A stretch of 64,000 nucleotides of DNA from Flaccisagitta enflata (lineage: Eukaryota > Chaetognatha > Sagittoidea > Aphragmophora). The notes under the pieces are model-generated. The model saw only the letters and a program-made list of their open reading frames with translations, did not search any database and had not been told where the DNA came from. Both the position numbers and the translations under genes were made by a program. The DNA is taken from NCBI GenBank assembly GCA_965153355.1, contig OZ231126.1, positions 17,112,001 to 17,176,000 on the forward strand, read 5' to 3'. Shown in pieces: positions 55,972 to 64,000 of this stretch (position 1 is the stretch's first letter; each line of letters starts with the position of its first letter).

Positions 55972-56404
55972 ATTAGGAAGAAAGAGAAGATTGAGTGGAA
56001 ACGTGATGGTCATTGCGCATATGGCGAATTACCAAGTGAGGAGAAAAAAGATATTTCTCTACGGGATTCCACATATGGTTGTTTTATCACAAATACCGGA
56101 ATTTTCGTTAAACATTGACAGGACAATATGTAGCTGGGAGAATGGAAAAGGCATTTGGCTCTCTCTTGTTGCCTTTAAAATGAGTTGTAAAACTGCCTTT
56201 CCCATCTTAAAGCTAAAGGATGTCCGGATAATATTGGACAGAAATGCTTTTCTCTGTGATAAAATAGCCATATGTGGACACTCATTAGAAAATGAGTTTT
56301 TTTCTTTCTCAAAAGGAGAGGGGGGCAGTAAATGAAGACAGACAGTAAACCACCGTAGCCAGGCGGATAGAGCTGAAGATGCAGATAGAGATTTAGAGGT
56401 GAAT

Positions 56405-56510
<106 letters not shown>

Positions 56511-56902
56511 GCTGAGATGATAGGATGATAAGATGAGCTGTCACGGCTGTTAGACGAAACGTCCAATGGTTTCGAAAATTTCCGTTTTTGCATCATCAAA
56601 AACAACCATGTTTGATTCCCATGTGAATACTCTTTTCCATCATTATCACTCTCACACGTGCAATCTTATTGAACAATCAAGGATGACAGGATGATAGGAT
56701 ATGCAGATTAATCGGATTTCAAAATTTTGCGACTATCACAGAAAGAAACATAACGGTTTCATAAGCTGTTCTCCTGTTGATGCGCTTATTGGCTCTTGCT
56801 GTATGAATTCATGTCATGTCGACTGAATGTTACTTGATAACCATGTATAGCTATAGGGAAAAAAGGCAAAAGCAAAAACCCTTTTGGAGTATCAAAAAAA
56901 CA

Positions 56903-57204
56903 AACAAGGTCATTAGACCTAAGTCGCGTGCGTCGGCACTTTCAAAAGTCAGGCAGACAGACAGACAAACAGTTTTTTTTTTAAAGACATTTGAAACAGT
57001 TATTCACTGCTCCAAGCTTCTTCTCCACTACTTCGAGACATTTAAAACGCGATCAAAAGCCTTTAAAACAACTCTGTGACGGTCCGACGGACAAATGGAC
57101 GGACGGTCAGACGGACGGACGGACGGACGGACGGATGGACGGACGGACGGACGGACGGTTGGACGGACCGAAAAGTGGCTTATAGAGTCGCGTAGCACGC
57201 GACT
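56903..57204 (+). mobile_element. Helentron-like element
   Basis: AACAAGGTCATTAGACC, AAGTCGCGTGCGTCGG, a CAGACAGA tract, a long GGAC tetranucleotide tract (57080-57175), and the terminal hairpin AGTCGCGTAGCACGCGACT plus AAAAA. Confidence 0.65.
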
Positions 57205-57415
57205 AAAAAGGCAAAAACAAAGTAAACCAACGAAGAGGAGTGGTAGTGAATGGCTTATCGCAATTCACGATAATCCATTACTCTTTCTATTTTTACATAC
57301 TTTAAAGAGGATAGAAAATTATCGCTTTCCGATTGACGCTTCGTGGTCTTGGCATTGGAAATTTTTTCTTTTCTTTTAGAAATATTCTGTTTTTGATTAA
57401 CGCTTGACGATTCAG

Positions 57416-57500
57416 TTCAACGGCCCTGACACTTTCGTCTCAGTCTGTGATGTTGGAACTGCGAGATTATGGAGCACCCTCTCGCTCATGCCCTTTATGG
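57416..57500 (+). CDS. Candidate exon, possibly entering the next zinc finger
   Basis: Between a GACGATTCAG acceptor (or CTCAG at 57443) and a TGG|GTAATT donor, one frame reads VMLELRDYGAPSRSCPLW. Ending with a Cys four residues from the border would suit a finger split by an intron, since FOG finger 2 begins CPFPQC. The phases (2 or 0 in, 0 out) do not connect directly to the exon at 54377, so at least one exon would be missing between them. Confidence 0.28.
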
Positions 57501-57796
57501 GTAATTGTTTCTCAAACATGATTATTTGATGACTACTATACTTTGCAGTTGCCTTTCTTAATTAATCTAAATAATTCATGTTGTTCCGTTGAAACTTGCT
57601 GTTTACATATCCTGCCGCACAGTTCTTGATAATTAAACACTGGACGACTTCAGGGGCGTTATACGGGATGTAATGATAGGCATACTTCTAGCTGGCTAAT
57701 ATAATTTAGATGAAATCTTAGGTAAAGTGTTCCATTGCCTTCGGGTATCTACAGTTAAAATCTCAGCTTTATGGGCTGACAAGAAATGTGGATTCC

Positions 57797-57920
57797 ATTA
57801 CAACAATCACTTGTTTCATTATGGAGGATACTGTACAAATGCAAATGCAGAACAGGCAAAATTCTGTTCTGCATTTGAACTGTATCCTCCATAATGTAAT
57901 TACATGTGATTGTTCTAGTA
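57797..57920. repeat. Inverted repeat (hairpin)
   Basis: ATTATGGAGGATACTGTAC and its near-inverse TGTATCCTCCATAAT flank a CAGAACAGGCAAAATTCTG centre. Weaker pairing extends outward through ACAATCAC / GTGATTGT. Confidence 0.75.
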
Positions 57921-57922
57921 CA

Positions 57923-58041
57923 ACTACCGGTGCTTGCGATGACGATTCGCCAATGGATTTCTTTATGTTGCATTATCAACATCTGCTGGATAAGCAATTT
58001 TTAAGCATGAACACCGCATCAGATTTTCCAATTGCCCTCGA
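57923..58041 (+). CDS. Candidate exon, unassigned
   Basis: After GATTGTTCTAG the frame reads TTTGACDDDSPMDFFMLHYQ, then HLLDKQFLSMNTASDFPIALD, ending at D|GTTGTT next to a GA array. Composition is protein-like, but no domain is recognised and the donor is poor. The entry phase (2) does not follow the candidate at 57416. Confidence 0.28.
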
Positions 58042-58045
58042 TGTT

Positions 58046-58048
<3 letters not shown>

Positions 58049-58138
<90 letters not shown>

Positions 58139-58158
58139 AGCCCACTCACACTCTAGAG

Positions 58159-58245
<87 letters not shown>
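58049..58245. repeat. (GA)n and (CA)n microsatellites
   Basis: GA array 58049-58136 and CA array 58160-58245. Confidence 0.95.
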
Positions 58246-58247
<2 letters not shown>

Positions 58248-58361
58248 GCATAATGACAAACAGGAAAAAAACAGGAAAGAACAATATGTTAACAGGTTTT
58301 CACTAAAAAACGTTGACTTTTTTTTAGTGAATGCTTTTTAAATTGCAAAATGATATTGTTA

Positions 58362-58635
58362 TTTTACCCTCCAATAAGCGCCCCCCTCCGATGAAAATAG
58401 TCTTGAATTCTTTACATTTTTCAACACATTTTGGTTTTGAATCATGAAATCAAAAAGAGTAAAAATCAGAATTGTGTTCTTTAGTTTCTGTGTAAATAAA
58501 TTACTGAAAATCACTTGAAACAATGAAAATTGATTTCATCTTTAAAAATTTTGTCCTAGTTTTATCTATCTTGCTTTAATCATAGAAGCAAAAATAGGGA
58601 GGGGGCGCTAATTAAGGGGGGATGATAAATACGGA
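58362..58635. mobile_element. Short inverted-repeat element
   Basis: The end ACCCTCCAATAAGCGCCCCC is the near-inverse of GGGGGCGCTAATTAAGGGGG at the right. Related to the single end at 39688. Confidence 0.5.
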
Positions 58636-58691
58636 AAATGTGTTACTCCTGTCGGTCGGTCTGTTGGTCACACTTGACTTTTTATGATTTT

Positions 58692-59017
58692 AAGTCGCGT
58701 GCACGCGACTCTACACCGGCTTTGTCCGTCTGTCCATCCATCCGTTGGATGGTCGGTCTGTCGGTCTGTCGGTCTGTCGGTCCGTCACACTTTTACTTTT
58801 TTTATCAATTTTATTCCCTTTAGTTATTTTAAGTCATTTTAGAGTATACTAAGTCATTCTAAGTTATGCTAAGTCATTCTGTAAGTCTCGCACGCGACTT
58901 ATAGGTGTTGGCCTTGTTATCTTTGGACCTCACTGCTCCTACCCAAATGGTCTAGTGACCTCAAATATGGCCCCTGCCCACCCACACCCTACTTTGGTAG
59001 CCGTGTATCCGGCCTTG
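58692..59017 (-). mobile_element. Helentron-like element with two successive 5' ends
   Basis: Hairpin AGTCGCGTGCACGCGACT, a GTCC/GTCTGTCG tract and AAGTCATTCT units. A first end CTCGCACGCGACT...GGCCTTGTT stops at 58918 and a second, decayed end TATCCGGCCTTGTT at 59017. Confidence 0.6.
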
Positions 59018-59186
59018 TTCTATTGAATGTTGCCCTTCTAGCTTTGGATAAACCATCTCATGACTCTATGATTGTTAACCACAATCTGGACACCATAATA
59101 AACCACGCGTTTCTTGTTGCCCGCATAAGTCATGACATATATACGTTTTTTTTGCGAAGACCCGTTAGTATTATTTATTGTTGCAG

Positions 59187-59274
59187 AAAGTGAGTGGTCT
59201 CATCAAGAGAGAAACTAATGAGAACGAACAGGAGTGGAACGAATGGAGATCAATGCAAATGTATGGATCTCAGT
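59187..59274 (+). CDS. Candidate exon, unassigned
   Basis: After TTATTGTTGCAG the frame reads KVSGLIKRETNENEQEWNEW, then RSMQMYGSQLIRVI, before a stop near 59288. A GTATGG donor at about 59262 would shorten it. It is protein-like in composition but not recognised. Phase 0 entry would fit the candidates at 57416 or 57923. Confidence 0.25.
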
Positions 59275-59299
59275 TAATAAGAGTGATTTAGAAATTCTT

Positions 59300-59484
59300 A
59301 GTCGCGTGCGCGCGACTCTATCACCAGCCCTATCTGTTGGTCGGTCTGTCCGTTGGTCTGTCACACATTGCGTTTTTGGCGTTTATGGATGGTTTTGCAT
59401 TTATGTTCCTGCTTGCTTTGGCTATTTCATCACTACCCCTGCCTACCCGCGCGCGACTCGGGTAGCCGTGTATCCGGCCTTGTT
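59300..59484 (-). mobile_element. Helentron-like element, AGTCGCG subfamily
   Basis: Hairpin AGTCGCGTGCGCGCGACT, a short GGTC/GTCC tract, and an opposite end with GCGCGCGACTCGGGTAGCC and TATCCGGCCTTGTT. Even the GCGCG variant of the hairpin half recurs at the far end. Confidence 0.75.
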
Positions 59485-60165
59485 TTTTTTTCTCAATGAA
59501 TCCAGCATTCATAGGCCCGCCGTCCCCTATCATTGTTTTCCGACCCCTCAGTCAGTTTGTCCATTTATCCATCACGTCTTCTCGTATATCTGCCCTTAAC
59601 TGCTTTTGGGAAGCAGTTTTCTTTTGGGTCAGATTGAGAAAGAATGTTATTAAGATACTGTTTTATGGAAAGCTAGGAGTGATACGCGTGATGACTGGTC
59701 GGTTAGGGGCTCGCGGGGCCCTCTTCCATTAATTTCAGTTTGGGTATGGTGAGGAATATGATTCCTCCTGTTATGAAGGTTAAGAGATGTCAAAAACATG
59801 ATAGAAATGAGAGATGAAGAAGTAAAGAGAAAATCCTCGAGATCGCGTCGAGGAGAAGATATGCTATCAGGCGACCCACCCACCTACTTACACATCAAGT
59901 CGCCCACCTGAACTTGATCATCATTAGGTCGTCACTGATCCATCCGTCGGTTCTCTCGTTCGCCCAATCGTAACGCCGACAGTTTTCAAATAATTACCCC
60001 ATGCACCGCTGAACGCACTCCTGAGTTTCTCCGTTACGGCACTGCCTTTCAACGAAAGACAAAGTCCGCCATATGTTCGACCATGGTTTAAGATACAAAT
60101 TGTCTTGATGGGAACAAAAGGACTGTGGTGCAAGAGGTACTTTCATGAAGATGTGAGCACTGAAG

Positions 60166-60840
60166 CAGGGCCGTGGAGAGGGGGGTTTACCCCCTCTGAG
60201 AAGGGGGGCCCGGGCCCCAAGGGGGCCTGGGGGCCCCTGAAGTAAGGAAAAAAAGAAAAAAAAAGAAAAAACAGAAAAAAGAAAAAGAAAAAAAAAGGAA
60301 GAAAGAGGGGAAAGGTAAAAAGAGTTGAATAATTTTGAACCAATTAAGATTAAATTAAGCATGGGCCTTGTTAAAGTTTACAAGTTAATTTAAACAAATT
60401 CAGACATGCCTACTGCTATAATCTCAATTACTAACTTTTTTCAATTTACTTTTTTAGGGCTTGCTAATTCAATCATATTTGAGCTCTTGTAAAGTTGACA
60501 AATAATTTCGTAGGACATTTTTTTGAATTGATTGACAGTATTCTGAAATGTTTTTAAGTTTTTGCCTTTCCTTGCTCTGATTTTTTTGTTACAAAAAGAA
60601 AAAAAAAATTAAACAAAAAAATTTTTGCAAAGACCAATATAAGGTTGCATATTTTGCAGGTAAAAATTTGAGCATTTTTCAAAGCAATATATTGATCACA
60701 CAAAATTGACAAATTATAAAGTGACCGGGGGATGAGGGGGGGGAGCATAGAGGGAGGATAGCGGGGGAGCACTGAGGGAAGAAGGGGGGCCTGGCCATAT
60801 GGGCCTGAGGGGGGGGCCGCCATTTCTCTCCACGGCCCTG
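60166..60840. mobile_element. hAT-like MITE
   Basis: A perfect 15-bp inverted repeat CAGGGCCGTGGAGAG with a perfect 8-bp duplication CACTGAAG (60158-60165 and 60841-60848). GGGGGCC-rich subterminal blocks lie at both ends. No transposase. Confidence 0.85.
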
Positions 60841-60933
60841 CACTGAAGGATAAACGGCTGCTGCCTCGCACTCTCTTCTTTTTCCTTTTCCGCGCTCTCT
60901 TTCCGACTTTTCCCCGATCTCCCTAATCACCCT

Positions 60934-62397
60934 AATACGACAACCAAATCTGGCGTTTTCCACTGCTTGACCCTTGCCGATCATTTGTTTTTGAAGGTGG
61001 CCTGTTGCCGATTCTCTACATGCTGATCAGCGCTCCTTATGACTATGTCCAAAAGTTAAAAACAAAAAACCCTGCCAAAACATCATTAGGGCGGGGACTA
61101 GCATGACACTTTTGAGATGTAAAAAACATGCAAAAAAGTCAATTTAAAGCGTTCTAAGCAGTAGGGAGAGTCTGTCAGCGTCGATTTTGAGCTGATTCAC
61201 AAAATCACTCTATATAAGTATGCTGGAGGTGGTAAAACAGAGTTGGGGGATTTTGACTCACCAGGGGCCTAAATTTCAACTCTGAAATAGATAATGTCAA
61301 TAAGTAGGCACTTAGCGTTTTGACAAAAAAATGGGTCTGACGGTGGAAAAAGTCCAAATTTGAGAATTTTTTTTTGAAAAAAATACAATTTCAGCAATCC
61401 CTGACTACATTTTCAGCTTTCTGGAAGCCTTTTTAGTTGGTTTATGGCTCTAAATTGAGTACAAAAAGATAAAGGTTGTTGTCGTCGTATACACTCATAT
61501 AAGGGAGCAGGTTGTTGGTAGCTGTAAGCCTAAATTTGTTTTTTAGAGCTTGGAAATGGTGTGTTGAGCCCCTGGGAGCTTAAAAAAAGTAGAATCAAGA
61601 AAAAGAATGAAAAAATTTCCATTGATTTTAATAAAACGATTGAAAAACTTAATCGGCAAAAATGTTAATTTTGACCACTATGGTTTTTAAGGCAATTTTG
61701 GCTTAAAATGGCTCATTCAAAAATATTTTGCTTCCTCAAAGCATACTTAGACTCTATTCAGTCCCAACAGGGTTGTTTAAATGCAGAAAATCCATAGAAA
61801 AAAACCTGATTTATTATCACCCCTGTTTAAATAGTGAATACGACAACCAAATCTGGCGTTTTCTACTGCTTGACCCTCGCCGATCATTTGTTTTGAAGGT
61901 GGCCTGTTGCCGATTCTCTACATGCTGATCAGCGCTCCTTATGACTATGTCCAAAAGTTAAAAACAAAAAACCCTGCCAAAACATCATTAGGGCGGGGAC
62001 TAGCATGACACTTTTGAGATGTAAAAAACATGCAAAAAAGTCAATTTAAAGCGTTCTAAGCAGTAGGGAGAGTCTGTCAGCGTCGATTTTGAGCTGATTC
62101 ACAAAATCACTCTATATAAGTATGCTGGAGGTGGTAAAACAGAGTTGGGGGATTTTGACTCACCAGGGGCCTAAATTTCAACTCTGAAATAGATAATGTC
62201 AATAAGTAGGCACTTAGCGTTTTGACAAAAAAATGGGTCTGACGGTGGAAAAAGTCCAAATTTGAGAATTTTTTTGAAAAAAATACAATTTCAGCAATCC
62301 CTGACTACATTTTCAGCTTTCTTGAAGCCTTTTTAGTTGGTTTATGGCTCTAAATTGAGTACAAAAAGATAAAGGTTGTTGTCGTTGTATACACTCA
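60934..62397. repeat. Direct duplication of a ~560-bp block
   Basis: 60934-61497 and 61837-62397 are about 99% identical by eye, with a few substitutions and poly-T or poly-A length changes, 900-903 bp apart. A 339-bp unrelated spacer lies between. No coding frame is seen in the block. Confidence 0.9.
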
Positions 62398-62588
62398 GAT
62401 TTCATATCACTTTTTTTATCTGACACATTCATCTTCGTTTTGTTTTTTCCTCGACGTCTTTTAAATCAAAATTAGGCACTGCTTAGCACCATCATTTTCA
62501 CTTTCTGTCGAACTGCTTGTCTGCCCATTTTAATCTATTCATACTTTGATATCTTACAGCCTGTCTTTGTCTTTCTCTCATGTCTCTA

Positions 62589-62768
<180 letters not shown>

Positions 62769-62771
62769 AGT

Positions 62772-62886
62772 AACAAGAACACGCAACTGTTCAGTGTTCA
62801 CCGCCGTCAGCTTAAATTAAGTTTTGCTCTCGTTGATTCATTCTTACGCACAAGTCAAAATAAAGAGTCGCGTGTGCATGATTGAG
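62772..62886 (+). CDS. Candidate exon after a long (CT)n tract
   Basis: The CT array forms an ideal pyrimidine tract before TTTCAG. The frame then reads KNTQLFSVHRRQLKLSFALV, then DSFLRTSQNKESRVHD and a stop. An AATAAA lies at 62859. It may be a chance acceptor made by the microsatellite. No domain is recognised. Confidence 0.2.
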
Positions 62887-63189
62887 GACTGAAAGAGACA
62901 CGGGAAAGAAGTGGGATGTACGCGTCTTGCTATCAATTTCGCGTGTGCAAACAACGAAGATCCACCCCTGCATGCTTCGAATATTCGATCATTCGTTCAG
63001 TTAAATTGGGAGCACACCGTATGCAGTATTGTCATACGAGTCATCAGGGACGTGGAGAACATCGATGGGCTCCTCCACATGCTTCCTTGCCGCTCCCCCC
63101 ACCCCCCCCCCCCCTATTCATTTTCGTCCTTATGTTTCCTCTCAACTAGTTCCTTTTCAGTGATTGACAATTAAGGATCTTGAGCATTT

Positions 63190-63572
<383 letters not shown>

Positions 63573-64000
63573 GTCGTCTTGACTGCCGGAAGGAATACAT
63601 CGCGAGCTAACCCTTGGCTCTTGACTTCCGATGACAAATATGAAGAGAGCAAACTCATTTTCGGGGGAACAAAAGATTCCCCTATGGGCATGCGTGTATG
63701 CGTGTATGCGTGCGAGCGTGTATGCGTGTATGCGTGCGAGCGTGTAAACTTGGGTGTATGAGTGTGCATGTGCGTGTTTTCTTGCGCGTTTTTGAACCAT
63801 TGAGTGTTCGTTGGTAGAATGTTTATTCCGAAAATACTACCCAGTTTCAGGAATATAAAGAAATAGAGCGGGATTTTTCATTTCCTGGCGTTGTCATAAT
63901 CTTGCCCAAATTCAGCAAGTGACGCGGGTCACAATATCGTTGCTGACGGGTAGGCAGGAGCATACAACCCACATCCATACCTTCCCCGACCCTATGCTCA

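Noticed and set aside
55183-56013. 276-residue Ser/Phe-rich frame on the minus strand
   Set aside because: It spans (GAA)n, (GAAA)n and the hairpin-ended minisatellite element; repeat artefact.
56346-56398. Short Asp/Arg-rich segment with a GAG|GTGAAT donor
   Set aside because: The phase fits after 54517, but the acceptor has no pyrimidine tract and the peptide is only 17 residues.
62911-63174. 87-residue frame with a protein-like middle part
   Set aside because: No clear splice borders, and the end is a proline/C-rich tract; no recognised domain.

Overview
This is a repeat-dense stretch of an invertebrate (bilaterian) nuclear genome. The signs are split exons with GT/AG borders, introns of 0.7 to 15 kb, dozens of long uninterrupted dinucleotide arrays, a large satellite block and many nested DNA transposons. 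No bacterial operon, rRNA gene or CRISPR array is present. The species cannot be named. A degenerate CCTAA cluster and the microsatellite load would fit an arthropod, but that is weak evidence.

The one gene I can recognise lies on the + strand and runs across most of the window. It is a Friend-of-GATA (FOG/ZFPM, U-shaped) type transcriptional cofactor. Seven exons plus one putative exon can be chained with matching codon phases: 15873-16019, 25996-26122, 30069-30169, 30852-30912, (32689-32778), 34485-34937, 39016-39123 and 54377-54517. The first three encode a PR-like domain. The fourth to sixth form an acidic and Ala/Ser/Pro-rich linker. The exon at 39016 encodes a FOG-type CCHC zinc finger, and the one at 54377 a Gly/Ala-rich linker. 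The N terminus lies upstream, and most zinc fingers must lie downstream of the window or in exons I could not confirm. Six of the eight listed exons have a long microsatellite starting within about 45 nt of the 5' splice site.

Layout: 1-4.9 kb holds short repeats and a hairpin-ended minisatellite element. From 4.9 to 11.8 kb there is a satellite of about 88-bp units, split by a hAT-like element that carries a tRNA-Leu/Ser-like pseudogene. At 13.5-15.3 kb and 42.4-44.9 kb are two copies of a large foldback element. At 18.1-21.6 kb a foldback contains a hAT-like element, which contains another one. At 22.7-25.7 kb a hAT element with a relic of its transposase dimerisation domain sits inside a rolling-circle-type element. 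The rest is intron filled with Tc1-like TA elements, foldbacks, microsatellites and about 18 copies of a Helentron/mini-me-like family.

That family is the most interesting thing here. Each copy ends in a short hairpin whose stem differs between subfamilies by paired changes (AGTCGCG/CGCGACT, AGTTGCG/CGCAACT, AGATGCG/CGCATCT). A third copy of the same motif at the opposite end changes with it. The copies carry GTCY tetranucleotide tracts and subfamily-specific short tandem cores.
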